A stretch of 35,935 nt of DNA from Spongiibacteraceae bacterium UBA5047 (GTDB lineage: Bacteria; Pseudomonadota; Gammaproteobacteria; Pseudomonadales; Spongiibacteraceae): positions 1 through 35,935 of the forward strand of contig DIBR01000010.1 of the NCBI GenBank assembly GCA_002415025.1. Reading direction: 5' to 3'. This document shows positions 1 to 8,060 of the stretch, one piece after another. Position numbers and translations under genes: made by a program. The notes beneath the pieces were generated by a model that was given only the letters and a program-made list of their open reading frames with translations, did not search any database and was not told the DNA's origin. Numbering within the stretch: the first letter of the stretch is position 1; each line of letters starts with the position of its first letter.

Positions 1-105
1 CGAGAGTCCGGCCTCTGGTACCATTTATCCAAGCCCCGAAAAAGCAAACTCCCGCGCCCCCCTGAACAAAAGCACCCCGGCCGGGCTTGAACCGGTAAGG
101 TTCGA

Positions 106-125
106 CAAATTGCAACAGCAATTTG
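106..125. other. Perfect 8-bp hairpin
   Basis: The arms CAAATTGC and GCAATTTG are exact reverse complements around a 4-base loop (AACA). Neither strand has a U-tract directly after the stem, so it is not a classic intrinsic terminator. It sits within GC-rich sequence with other partial inverted repeats (for example GGGC 157-160 with GCCC 168-171). It may be part of a structured RNA or a decayed element; the function is unknown. Confidence 0.5.
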
Positions 126-265
126 ATACGAGCGGCGATTAGCCGAGAAGCCCGCAGGGCCATAGCAGCCCTTAGGCTGGTCTGGTGAGTCCGGCGGTTC
201 CAGCACACACCAAATTCCCTAGCACCCGACGCCCGAAACGCTGCGCTTATTCGGGCCTACATACC

Positions 266-333
266 TGTGGTTCGACAGGCTCACCACGAACGGGCAGGCT
301 CACCACGAACGAGTAGGCTCACCACGAACGGGG
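266..333 (+). repeat. 19-bp tandem repeat cluster 1
   Basis: After a TGTGGTTCGAC leader at 266-276, the unit AGGCTCACCACGAACGGGC occurs three times in tandem (277-295, 296-314, 315-333) with changes only in the last few bases. A fourth, decayed copy follows (around 337-353, with ATCACCGCGAATAG). The unit belongs to the widespread gammaproteobacterial intergenic repeat type whose core is TTCGACAGGCTCACCACGAACGG. The identification rests on direct reading of the period. Confidence 0.85.
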
Positions 334-385
334 CCGCAGATCACCGCGAATAGACATAGAGCATCACTTCGAATAACTCCCCAAC

Positions 386-501
386 CGCTCACCCTGAGCT
401 TGTCGAAGGGCAACTGTGGTTCGACAGGCTCACCACGAACGGGTAGGCTCATCACGAACGGGCGGGGCCATCACGAACGGGCAGGCTCACCACGAACCGT
501 G
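386..501 (+). repeat. Repeat cluster 2: inverted head plus four 19-bp units
   Basis: The cluster opens with CGCTCACCCTGAGCTTGTCGAAGGG (386-410, 25 bases), a near-reverse complement of the repeat head TGTGGTTCGACAGGCTCACC at 415-434, so the two could pair as a stem. Four 19-bp units follow at 426-444, 445-463, 464-482 and 483-501. The third is the most divergent (GGCCATCACGAACGGGC core). Clusters 1 and 2 share the same orientation and the same TGTGGTTCGAC entry, which suggests duplication of one array. Confidence 0.8.
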
Positions 502-620
502 GTCTACATACCGGCCGCCCCGAAATCCAATCCAACCCGGCGCCCGGTAGTGATACACTTCATTTCGCCGCCGAAGCAGACGCGGCCAACACAAATTCAA
601 TAAAAATTCTGGAATACATT

Positions 621-2672
621 ATGCGACGTACCACTACTGTGCCAGCCATTCTGGCCAGCCTATTGCTCAGCCCCGCCCCGCAGGCCGCAGATGACAAGAT
701 TGAGACGCTGATTGTGTCGGCCAATCGACTGGAACAACGCAGTCCAGCTCTGAACAGCCTGTCTGTAATATCCGGGGACGAGATAAATCACGTTGCATCC
801 ACCCATATAAACGAATTGTTAAATCGTGCACCCGGTGTCTGGGTTTCACGCGGCAACGGTCAGGAGCACCTGACGGCTATCCGCTCCGGCGTACTCACCG
901 GCCCCGGCAGCTGTGGTGCTTTCTATATGGCCGAAGACGGCATTCCCCTGCGCGCGCCGGGCTTCTGTAACGTCAACCAACTGTTCGATGCCAACACCGA
1001 ACAGGCCGCACGTATTGAAGTAATTCGCGGGCCAGGCACCGCCGTACACGGCTCCAACGCTCTCAATGGTGTCATCAATGTCATCAGCCGGGCACCAACA
1101 GAAACCCCCAGCACGCGCATCAACCTGGAAGGCGGCCCGCACGATTACAGTCGGGTAAAGCTGCAACACAGTCAGGGCAACGCAAGCCACCGAATCGGCA
1201 TTAACGCCAACGGCGCGCATGACGGCGGCTACAAAGACGATTCAGGTTTTGATCAGCAAAAGTTGCAGGCGCGCTATGACTACAGCGGTTCGGTGTGGAG
1301 TGCCCAATCACTTTTGAGTGCCAGCAACCTCAATCAGGAAACGGCTGGCTTCGTACAGGGACTCGACGCTTACAAAGTCAGCTCGCTGAAAAAGTCCAAT
1401 CCGAACCCCGAGGCCTACAGGGATTCCAGCAGCGCCCGCTTTTACAGCCGCTGGGAACGGGAAGGCAGCCAAAATACTCATTTTGTAGTAACGCCCTACC
1501 TGCGCTATACCGACATGGCTTTTTTGCAGCACTTTCTGCCCGGCACACCGCTGGAGGAAAACGGCCAGAAAAGCGCCGGCCTGCAAACCATATTCTTCAG
1601 TGACGTAGGCGAGCACACCCGCCTGCACAACGGTTTCGATATCGACTACACCGAAGCGTATTTACGTGAAACACAGAAAGGCCCGTCAACCAGCGCCTTC
1701 CCCGGCGGCCCGGTAATTTTCCCTACGGGCAAGCACTACGACTTTGAAGTGGATGCATTGAATACCGCCTGGTTTGCCGGCGGCGAATGGAACCCGAAAC
1801 CCGAGCGCGAATTGACCGCAGGCGTGCGTTACGAAATTCAGCGTTACGCCTACGACAACAAGATGCTGGACGGCAATACCGCCGCCAACGGCGTACCTTG
1901 CCCCGGCTCCTGTCGCTTTAGTCGCCCGGCCGATGACACCAACAGCTTTTACAACTGGTCAGGTTACATAGGCGCGCGCGAAGATTTGAGCGACAACGTG
2001 GCCGCTGTGCTGCATGTTTCCCACGGTTTTCGCGCGCCGCAAGCCAGTGAAATGTATCGCCTGCAAGCCTCTCAACTGGACGTCAATCTGGACTCGGAGG
2101 AAGTTCGCAATTATGAGGCGGGGCTTCGCGGTAACTGGACACAGTTCAACGCGGCCATCACGATTTACCGGCTGGCAAAAAACAACATCATCTTGCAGAA
2201 TTCCAACCGCGAAAACTTTAGCGGCGGTAAAACCCTGCGTCGCGGACTGGAACTGGAACTGGATTGGCGCATTCTGGAAAATGTTTCGCTAGGCTTTCAA
2301 GGCAGCTATTCCAAAACCCAATTCGACAACAATGTTCTTGGTGTAGAGGGCAATGAAGTAGATACAGCTCCGCGGCAAATGGCCAGCGCCCAATTGCGCT
2401 GGCAACCCTTCAGCAAGACAAATACGGAACTGGAGTGGGTTCATGTTGGCGAGCATTTTATCAATGCCACTAACACGGCAGTTTATCCCGGCCACAACCT
2501 GTTAAACCTGCGTGTCGCGCAAGAGATTACGCCGCAGCTTTCTGTTTCGCTGCGCGTTATTAACCTGAGCGACGAAGACTACGCAGAGCGCGCCGATTTT
2601 GCCTTCGGTAATTTTCGATACTTTATTGGCGAGCCGCGCAGCGCTTATGTAGGGATAAGCGCTGAATTTTAA
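621..2672 (+). CDS. TonB-dependent outer-membrane receptor
   Basis: This 683-residue protein is a ligand-gated outer-membrane transporter powered by TonB-ExbB-ExbD. It begins with a signal peptide (hydrophobic stretch, then PAPQAA at about residue 22). A TonB-box-like segment ETLIVSA follows, then a plug domain (about 40-160) with the typical IEVIRGPGTAVHGSNALNGVINVI signature split over two short motifs, and a beta-barrel ending in Phe (AEF), as expected for BAM-folded barrels. The plug contains a Cys pair around GSCGAFYMAEDG and GFCNVNQ, and a CPGSC loop lies in the barrel; these probably form disulfides. GGAA 6 bases upstream supports the ATG. The substrate (ferric siderophore, haem, other metal or vitamin) cannot be told from sequence, and no uptake genes adjoin it. 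Confidence 0.93.
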   Translation: MRRTTTVPAILASLLLSPAPQAADDKIETLIVSANRLEQRSPALNSLSVISGDEINHVASTHINELLNRAPGVWVSRGNGQEHLTAIRSGVLTGPGSCGAFYMAEDGIPLRAPGFCNVNQLFDANTEQAARIEVIRGPGTAVHGSNALNGVINVISRAPTETPSTRINLEGGPHDYSRVKLQHSQGNASHRIGINANGAHDGGYKDDSGFDQQKLQARYDYSGSVWSAQSLLSASNLNQETAGFVQGLDAYKVSSLKKSNPNPEAYRDSSSARFYSRWEREGSQNTHFVVTPYLRYTDMAFLQHFLPGTPLEENGQKSAGLQTIFFSDVGEHTRLHNGFDIDYTEAYLRETQKGPSTSAFPGGPVIFPTGKHYDFEVDALNTAWFAGGEWNPKPERELTAGVRYEIQRYAYDNKMLDGNTAANGVPCPGSCRFSRPADDTNSFYNWSGYIGAREDLSDNVAAVLHVSHGFRAPQASEMYRLQASQLDVNLDSEEVRNYEAGLRGNWTQFNAAITIYRLAKNNIILQNSNRENFSGGKTLRRGLELELDWRILENVSLGFQGSYSKTQFDNNVLGVEGNEVDTAPRQMASAQLRWQPFSKTNTELEWVHVGEHFINATNTAVYPGHNLLNLRVAQEITPQLSVSLRVINLSDEDYAERADFAFGNFRYFIGEPRSAYVGISAEF

Positions 2673-2681
2673 CTGCAAATC

Positions 2682-2746
2682 TTCGCTTGCAAGGCAAGCT
2701 CCTACAGATAGTAGTCTCGATTGTAGGAGCCTGCCCTGCTGGCGAA
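2682..2746. repeat. REP-like inverted repeat
   Basis: Two 25-base arms, TTCGCTTGCAAGGCAAGC plus TCCTACA at 2682-2706 and TGTAGGAGCCTGCCCTGC plus TGGCGAA at 2722-2746, are imperfect reverse complements separated by 15 bases. The core GTAGGAGC(C/T)TGCC resembles the REP elements found between genes in Pseudomonas and relatives. It lies between the convergent ends of the TonB-dependent receptor and trpS, the usual place for such elements. In RNA it could also act as a transcript end-stabilising hairpin. Confidence 0.75.
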
Positions 2747-2750
2747 CCGC

Positions 2751-3761
2751 TTACAAAAGCGGTGGTATTCCCACCGCTGATTTCACTTCAGACAACAACC
2801 TGCCAGCCCGCTCACGCGCCTTTTCCGCGCCCTTTTTAAGCTCTTGATCCACAAACCCCGGATCACCCAGCAAGCGGTCGTACTCGTCACGGGCAGCGGC
2901 GATTTCAGTATTAATGAGAGCGCAGAGTTCTTTTTTCGCCTGCCCCCAGGCAATGCCTTCGGCAAATTGCTGTCGCATCCAGTCTGTTTGCTCTTTGTTG
3001 GCAAATGCCTTCCAGATTTGAAACACCGTCGAGTCATCCGGATCTTTGGGTTCACCGGGCTCAAGCAGGTTTGTTTTGATTTTATTTATCATTTTCTGCA
3101 GCTTTTTCTCAGGCAGAAACAGGGGAATGGTATTGCCGTAGCTTTTGCTCATCTTGCGACCGTCCAGGCCGTTTAGCACCGCCACATCGTCATCGATATC
3201 CGCTTCCGGCAATACAAAGGTGTCGCCATACAAATGGTTAAAGCGCTGCCCGATATCGCGGGCCATTTCAATATGCTGGATCTGGTCGCGACCTACCGGC
3301 ACCCGGTGGGCATTAAAGGCGAGAATATCCGCCGCCATCAGTATGGGATACCCAAACAGGCCCATGGTGATACCGTAGTCCGGGTCCTGGGATTCAGCCT
3401 CATTGGTCTGTACCGCCGCCTTGTAGGCATGAGAGCGATTCATCAGCCCCTTTGCGGTCACACAGGTAATTATCCAGGTCAGCTCGGTAATTTCGGGCAC
3501 GTCAGACTGACGGTAAAAAGTACTGTTGTCGGTATCCAGTCCCAGCGCCAGCCAGGTGGCTGCAATTTCCCGCGCCGACTGCTGCACCAGCGCCGGGTCC
3601 TGGCACTTGATCAGGGCATGATAGTCCGCCATAAAGAAATACGAGTCGATGGCGGCCGACTGGCTGGCGGCAATCGCCGGGCGAATGGCGCCAACGTAAT
3701 TTCCCAAATGAGGCGTGCCGGTGGTAGTTATTCCGGTGAGTACGCGAGGTTTTTCTGACAC
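2751..3761 (-). CDS. trpS: Tryptophan--tRNA ligase
   Basis: A class I aminoacyl-tRNA synthetase that charges tRNA-Trp with tryptophan in the cytoplasm. The 336-residue product has the HIGH-type motif as TPHLGNY (residues about 17-23) inside the GITTTGTPHLGNYVGAIRP block typical of the Pseudomonas-type enzyme, and a perfect KMSKS. GLMNRSHAYKAA and PVGRDQIQH are also characteristic of TrpS. Length matches the usual roughly 335 residues rather than the longer Pseudomonas aeruginosa form with a C-terminal extension. The start is GTG with GGAG about 8 bases upstream. It lies downstream of the DUF3524 glycosyltransferase on the same strand (66-base gap), so the two may share a transcript. Confidence 0.97.
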   Translation of the reverse strand: MSEKPRVLTGITTTGTPHLGNYVGAIRPAIAASQSAAIDSYFFMADYHALIKCQDPALVQQSAREIAATWLALGLDTDNSTFYRQSDVPEITELTWIITCVTAKGLMNRSHAYKAAVQTNEAESQDPDYGITMGLFGYPILMAADILAFNAHRVPVGRDQIQHIEMARDIGQRFNHLYGDTFVLPEADIDDDVAVLNGLDGRKMSKSYGNTIPLFLPEKKLQKMINKIKTNLLEPGEPKDPDDSTVFQIWKAFANKEQTDWMRQQFAEGIAWGQAKKELCALINTEIAAARDEYDRLLGDPGFVDQELKKGAEKARERAGRLLSEVKSAVGIPPLL

Positions 3762-3827
3762 TGTGCCGCTCCGAGCGCTAATTCAAGGCGCCTATGATAC
3801 TGACTCCCACTCAAAAATGTTACCGAC

Positions 3828-4961
3828 TCAGCCTTTCTGCTTGCGACCCTCTATACAGCGCTCAATAGCGTCGCGATAGTCTGCGCAGCGCTGGGGCCAT
3901 TCCAGATACCCCAGATCCGGAACCGCCGGCCTGCTTGAGGGTTGCCCAATCCATAGCGCCAGTTTGTCGACCAGAGCCTTGGCCTCACTCTCGGGGCTAT
4001 TTGGTGACGAGGCGTAAAGATATTCATCGGCAAAAAAGTCGGGGTAGCACAACCTGTCCGGCACCAGCGGAATACAGCCCGCCTGAACAGCATCCATGAT
4101 CGCCAACCCCTGAAAATCATGCAACGCGGTAGACAGCACCACGTCCTGCATTGCCAGCAGTTCAAAATACGCCGCGCGGCTTTCAATAAATTGATTTTCA
4201 ACCAGGGTAACCGACGCCCTATCGGTACGGAGCCTTTTAACAAGGGCCTCTGCTGCCTCAGGGCATTGGCGAAAACGCTGCCCGAGCAGCGTGAGTTCCA
4301 CCTTGATACCACGTTCACACAGCGCATCTACCGCCAGACAAAGGCCATCAATGCCCTTGTCGTATTCCCAGCGGTGATTCCACACCAGCCGCAGCGTGTG
4401 CGACGGCCGCCGCTCAGCCACGCCAACCGGGTTTAAGGGCACCGGCAATACCCGCGCTCTGGAGTCCAGCGCGTCTAACCACGGCATTGCCGGAACATGA
4501 TCCGGCAGTGCTCTCATCAGAGACCGACAACCTTCCAGAAAACTGCTGCGGTTGTAAGGCGAGTTAAACCACAGGGAATCTGCCGCCAACGCCGCGTAGA
4601 GGTTCACCATTTGCGGCTCCACGCGCTGATGTTTTGCCTGCTGCGGCGACCGGGGGTAGGCAAACTGGTTTTCATGGAAGTAAACCGCGGTTGGGCAAGT
4701 GGCCAGTGTCGGCACCAACCCTTTGAGCGTAGCCACATCAACGGTGGACGTTGCAATCAGTAAGTCATAGTCACCGGTCAATGCTTCCGATTCCTGTGAC
4801 ACCCAGGACAAAGGGTTACCGCGAATACGCCAATTGAAATAACGCGCCGGCAGTGTCAATACGGTCCAGTGATACTCCGGCAGCGCGTTCAGCAAGCCTT
4901 GCAGCCAGTAATCATGGCTGGCTGCATGATAGGCCGAAAGCAACAGGATTCTCTTGGTCAA
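3828..4961 (-). CDS. DUF3524/GTDC1-type glycosyltransferase, candidate tRNA-queuosine mannosyltransferase
   Basis: This 377-residue protein has the two-part build of the GTDC1/QTMAN family. The N-terminal DUF3524 domain (about 1-170) includes FHENQFAYP (95-103) and WFNSPYNRSSFL. The C-terminal GT4-like nucleotide-sugar domain has WNHRWEYDK (194-202) and LSTALHDFQGLAIMDAVQAG (277-296). Human GTDC1 adds mannose to queuosine in tRNA-Asp, so a tRNA-modifying sugar transferase is a reasonable guess; a role on another acceptor is possible. The acidic pair of the GT4 motif, usually Glu, reads Asp at both places (HDF and MDAV). The start is TTG, with AGAGGGGG spaced 7 bases upstream making it convincing. 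Next to trpS, which is consistent with tRNA biology. Confidence 0.8.
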   Translation of the reverse strand: MTKRILLLSAYHAASHDYWLQGLLNALPEYHWTVLTLPARYFNWRIRGNPLSWVSQESEALTGDYDLLIATSTVDVATLKGLVPTLATCPTAVYFHENQFAYPRSPQQAKHQRVEPQMVNLYAALAADSLWFNSPYNRSSFLEGCRSLMRALPDHVPAMPWLDALDSRARVLPVPLNPVGVAERRPSHTLRLVWNHRWEYDKGIDGLCLAVDALCERGIKVELTLLGQRFRQCPEAAEALVKRLRTDRASVTLVENQFIESRAAYFELLAMQDVVLSTALHDFQGLAIMDAVQAGCIPLVPDRLCYPDFFADEYLYASSPNSPESEAKALVDKLALWIGQPSSRPAVPDLGYLEWPQRCADYRDAIERCIEGRKQKG

Positions 4962-5028
4962 CGCTTGACCCCCTCTGGTCTCTATTCTAGGCTCACGGTC
5001 ACTATTTTACGCAGAGATCACCCTCAAG

Positions 5029-5817
5029 ATGAGTAACTTCAAGTATATCGCCTTCGAAGAAGCACAAGGTGTCGCCACCATTACCTTGAATCGACCTGAA
5101 GCGGCCAACGCGCTGATCGTCGAGATGGCCCGTGAACTCATGCTGGCGGCTAACGCCTGTGATGAGTCGCCGACAATACGTGCGGTAATCCTCACGGGGG
5201 CAGGCAAGTTTTTCTGCGCTGGCGGCGATGTGCAGTCCTTTGCCGATGCCGAAGACAAGGTCGGTGAACTGGCAAAAGAAATCACGGCTTACCTGCACGC
5301 AGCGGTATCGCGGCTTGCGCGCATGAATGCGCCATTGATTGTCGCTGTGAATGGTGCAGCGGCGGGCGCCGGCTTTAGCATGGCCATTGCCGGCGATCTG
5401 GTGCTGTCTGCCGAATCTGCGAAATTTACTGTTGCCTACACCGGTATAGGCGCCAGCCCGGATGGCAGCTCCTCATATTTTCTTCCACGTATTGTGGGTT
5501 TGCGTCGGGCACAGGAATTGATGCTAACCAATCGCCGTTTGTCATCTGCCGAGGCACTTGACTGGGGTTTGGTCACACGCGTCGTCGCCGACGAGACGTT
5601 AATGGCAGAGGCAGAAAAACTGGCGAGCCAGATGGCCGCTGGCCCGCGCCGGTCGCACGGAGTCGTGAAGCAGTTGCTGGCCAGCACCTTTAACGAAAGT
5701 CTGGAAACCCAAATGGAACTGGAATCCAGAGGGATTGCTGCAAGCCTGAGTAATAGCGACGGACAGGAAGGTATCGCGGCATTTGTTGGTAAGCGCAAGC
5801 CCCAATTCACCCTCTGA
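5029..5817 (+). CDS. Enoyl-CoA hydratase/isomerase family protein, PaaG-like
   Basis: A crotonase-fold protein of 262 residues acting on acyl-CoA thioesters. The oxyanion-hole segments are FFCAGGD (61-67) and NGAAAGAG (108-115). Hydratases carry two catalytic Glu residues. Here the first position is in the small-residue stretch GAGFSM, and the second region reads GIGASPDGSSSYFLPR with Asp145. A single Asp at this place is the pattern of ring-epoxide or double-bond isomerases such as PaaG rather than of classical hydratases. The exact substrate is unknown: no phenylacetate or complete beta-oxidation genes adjoin it. It is divergent from the glycosyltransferase and convergent with the aminopeptidase (14-base gap). 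The ribosome site is weak. Confidence 0.88.
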   Translation: MSNFKYIAFEEAQGVATITLNRPEAANALIVEMARELMLAANACDESPTIRAVILTGAGKFFCAGGDVQSFADAEDKVGELAKEITAYLHAAVSRLARMNAPLIVAVNGAAAGAGFSMAIAGDLVLSAESAKFTVAYTGIGASPDGSSSYFLPRIVGLRRAQELMLTNRRLSSAEALDWGLVTRVVADETLMAEAEKLASQMAAGPRRSHGVVKQLLASTFNESLETQMELESRGIAASLSNSDGQEGIAAFVGKRKPQFTL

Positions 5818-5831
5818 CAGCAGGCCGTAAT

Positions 5832-7130
5832 TTACGCCTCGGGAAGCTGACGTTGCTGATAAAAATATGCAGCAACTTTTGTTAAGGCATGAGCATCGTC
5901 GCTTCCCGCCAACTCCCGAATCGAGTGCATGGCAAAGGTCGGCACGCCGATATCAATAGTGCGCACACCCAGCTCCGCAGACGTAATCGGGCCTATTGTG
6001 CTGCCACAGCCCATGTCACTGCGAATGACAAACTGCTGTACCGGCACCTCACAGGCTTTGCACATCTGCGTAAACAGGGTGTTGGTTTCGCTGGTGCTGG
6101 CATAACGCTGGTTGGCATTAATTTTAATTACCGGGCCGGCATTCAGCATCGGGCCGTGGTTCTCGTCGTGTTTGTCGACATAATTCGGATGAACGCCATG
6201 GGCGTTGTCGGCCGAAATCATGAGCGAACGGCTAATGGCGCGCTGCATCGATTCGTTGTCGCCGCTCAAACGTTGCAGCACTGATTTAAGCATTGGCCCC
6301 TGTGCGCCTACGGCGGAGGTGCTGCCAACTTCTTCATGATCGTTGCAGACCAGCACTGCGTGAACATCACCCGTCGCTGCCAGCAACGCCTGCAGCCCGA
6401 CATAACAGGACAGCAGGTTATCCAGCCTCGCACTGGCAATAAACTCGTTACGCCAACCAATAAGCGCAGGCGCCTGGGTATCGTAGAGACTGAGATCAAA
6501 TTCCAGCAACTCCTCTACGTCATCCACGCCCACAGAAAGCAAATGTTCGCGCAATAAGCTTTCGAGGTCGTCAGTGCCGCCGGCAATAGTCACCAGTGCG
6601 GGCATATCCGTTTGCGGGTTGACCGTACGCGCGCTGTTGGCCTCGCGATCCAGATGTATCGCCAGACTTGGCACAACAGCAACCGCCCGCTTCAAATCTA
6701 TCAAACAGCGCCGCAGACTGCCCTTCTTATCCCGGAAATGCAGGCGCCCCGCCAGCGACAAATCGCGATCAAACCAGGGGTTGAGCAGCGCGCCTCCGTA
6801 AATCTGGACACCCCACTGGCGATAGCCCAGGGAGTTGATATCTGCCTTCGGCTTTAATTTCAGGCAAGGGCTGTCGGTGTGCGCGCCCCACAGCCGCCAG
6901 CCGACATCGACCAGCTCATCCCGGCCATTAACGAAAGCGACAATGCTCGACTGGTTGCGCTGCAGAAAATATTTGCCACCAGCCTCCAGCTGCCAGGCAT
7001 CACCTTCGCGTAGCTCGCTAAAGCCCGCCGCTTGCAGCTGTCGGCTCATTTCCGCCACAGCGTGAAAAGGTGTGGGGCTTGCCTGTAAAAACGCCAGCAT
7101 CCCTGAATTAAACTGTTCTTTTGACACCAT
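5832..7130 (-). CDS. apeB: M18 family aspartyl-type aminopeptidase
   Basis: A cytosolic dinuclear-zinc aminopeptidase (432 residues; Pseudomonas ApeB is about the same size) that trims N-terminal residues, preferring acidic ones in studied relatives. Visible metal and catalytic signatures are GAHTDSP (His84, Asp86), the ARLDNLLSCYVG bridging Asp (about 237), CNDHEEVGS with the catalytic Glu pair, and the C-terminal AMHSIRE His. Also typical are SADNAHGVHPNY and RSDMGCGSTIGPI. It is the last gene of a minus-strand run and starts 9 bases after the stop of the dehydrogenase gene, so it is probably co-transcribed. The ribosome site before the ATG is weak, suggesting translational coupling. Confidence 0.95.
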   Translation of the reverse strand: MVSKEQFNSGMLAFLQASPTPFHAVAEMSRQLQAAGFSELREGDAWQLEAGGKYFLQRNQSSIVAFVNGRDELVDVGWRLWGAHTDSPCLKLKPKADINSLGYRQWGVQIYGGALLNPWFDRDLSLAGRLHFRDKKGSLRRCLIDLKRAVAVVPSLAIHLDREANSARTVNPQTDMPALVTIAGGTDDLESLLREHLLSVGVDDVEELLEFDLSLYDTQAPALIGWRNEFIASARLDNLLSCYVGLQALLAATGDVHAVLVCNDHEEVGSTSAVGAQGPMLKSVLQRLSGDNESMQRAISRSLMISADNAHGVHPNYVDKHDENHGPMLNAGPVIKINANQRYASTSETNTLFTQMCKACEVPVQQFVIRSDMGCGSTIGPITSAELGVRTIDIGVPTFAMHSIRELAGSDDAHALTKVAAYFYQQRQLPEA

Positions 7131-7139
7131 GTAGATTAC

Positions 7140-8048
7140 TTACCCATTGCTTGACGAATTAACAGAAGACTTTTCCAAACGGGCGAGCAGACTCGACGTA
7201 TCCCAGCGCGCGCCGCCCATCGATTCAACTTCAGCGTAAAATTGGTCGACCAGCGCCGCCACCGGCAAGTGACTTTTGTTTCTTCTCGCTTCGGCCAGGG
7301 CGTAACCCAGATCCTTGCGCATCCACTCGACCGCAAAACCAAAATCATACTCGCCTTCAATCATGGTCTGATAACGATTTTCCATCTGCCAGGACTGCGC
7401 TGCACCACAGGCGATTACCTCAACCACATCTGCGGCATTTAGCCCCGCGTTTTTTGCAAACTGTATCGCTTCAGCCAGACTCTGCACCAAACCGGCGATA
7501 CAGATCTGGTTCACCATCTTGCAGAGCTGACCGGCGCCCACCTCGCCCAGGCGTTTGGCCTGCCGCGCGTAGTTCGCAATAACCGGTTGCAGGCCGGCAC
7601 AATCGGCGTCTCTGCCGCCCATCATTACCGTCAGCACGCCCTCTTCAGCACCCTTTTGGCCACCGGATACCGGCGCATCAACAAATCGGCAACCTGCCTC
7701 ATTGGCGCGCTGATCCATGCGTCTTGCCAGCTCTGCAGAGGTTGTTGTGTGGTCACACACAATCGCACCGGCTTTGGCATTGGCGAATACGCCATCGCTG
7801 CCAACGAGCACTGCCTCGACATCCTCATCTGCGCCCAAACAACAAAAGATAATGTCTGCATCACACACCGCATCGGCAATGCTAGCCGCCGCCGCGCCCC
7901 GATATTTGCCAAGCCATTCCCCGGATTTGGCCGCAGTGCGGTTGTACACCGTAACGGGATAATGCCCGGAAAGGTGCCCCGCCATCGGAAAGCCCATTAC
8001 ACCCAAACCGATGAAGCACAATGTGGGGCTCGCATTTGTCACTGACAT
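7140..8048 (-). CDS. NAD(P)-dependent beta-hydroxyacid dehydrogenase (3-hydroxyisobutyrate dehydrogenase family)
   Basis: The 302-residue product has an N-terminal Rossmann fold with FIGLGVMGFPMAGHL (about 12-26), the substrate-binding DAPVSGGQKGAEEGVLTVMMGG motif and the catalytic-Lys segment GQLCKMVNQ. This is the family of 3-hydroxyisobutyrate dehydrogenase, tartronate semialdehyde reductase (GlxR/GarR) and GHB dehydrogenase. The sequence does not settle which hydroxyacid is used, and no valine-degradation or glyoxylate genes are near. The ATG is preceded by AGGAA at good spacing. It lies 12 bases after uppP and 9 before apeB on the same strand. Confidence 0.9.
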   Translation of the reverse strand: MSVTNASPTLCFIGLGVMGFPMAGHLSGHYPVTVYNRTAAKSGEWLGKYRGAAAASIADAVCDADIIFCCLGADEDVEAVLVGSDGVFANAKAGAIVCDHTTTSAELARRMDQRANEAGCRFVDAPVSGGQKGAEEGVLTVMMGGRDADCAGLQPVIANYARQAKRLGEVGAGQLCKMVNQICIAGLVQSLAEAIQFAKNAGLNAADVVEVIACGAAQSWQMENRYQTMIEGEYDFGFAVEWMRKDLGYALAEARRNKSHLPVAALVDQFYAEVESMGGARWDTSSLLARLEKSSVNSSSNG

Positions 8049-8060
8049 GAGTCGTTCCTG

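Larger units (their letters stand above)
1..620. other. Gene-free leader region with repeats and hairpins
   Basis: No convincing coding sequence is present in this 620-base stretch. The first 240 bases contain a perfect 8-bp hairpin (106-125, loop AACA) and several weaker inverted GC-rich stretches. Bases 266-333 and 386-501 are filled by short tandem repeats, described separately. The last 100 bases before the TonB-dependent receptor are ordinary sequence. I see no clear Fur box, riboswitch or sigma-70 promoter that I would defend. The only open frame here (400-603, plus strand) reads straight through the repeats and is rejected as a gene. Confidence 0.6.

Noticed and set aside
61..240. Possible cobalamin or FMN riboswitch before the TonB-dependent receptor
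   Set aside because: Fragments such as AGGGAAT, AAGCCCGC and TCTGGTGA look like pieces of these families, but the conserved core boxes do not occur in the right order on either strand.
400..603. 67-codon plus-strand frame across the repeats
   Set aside because: It is generated by the 19-bp repeat array, has no ribosome site and no family-like sequence.
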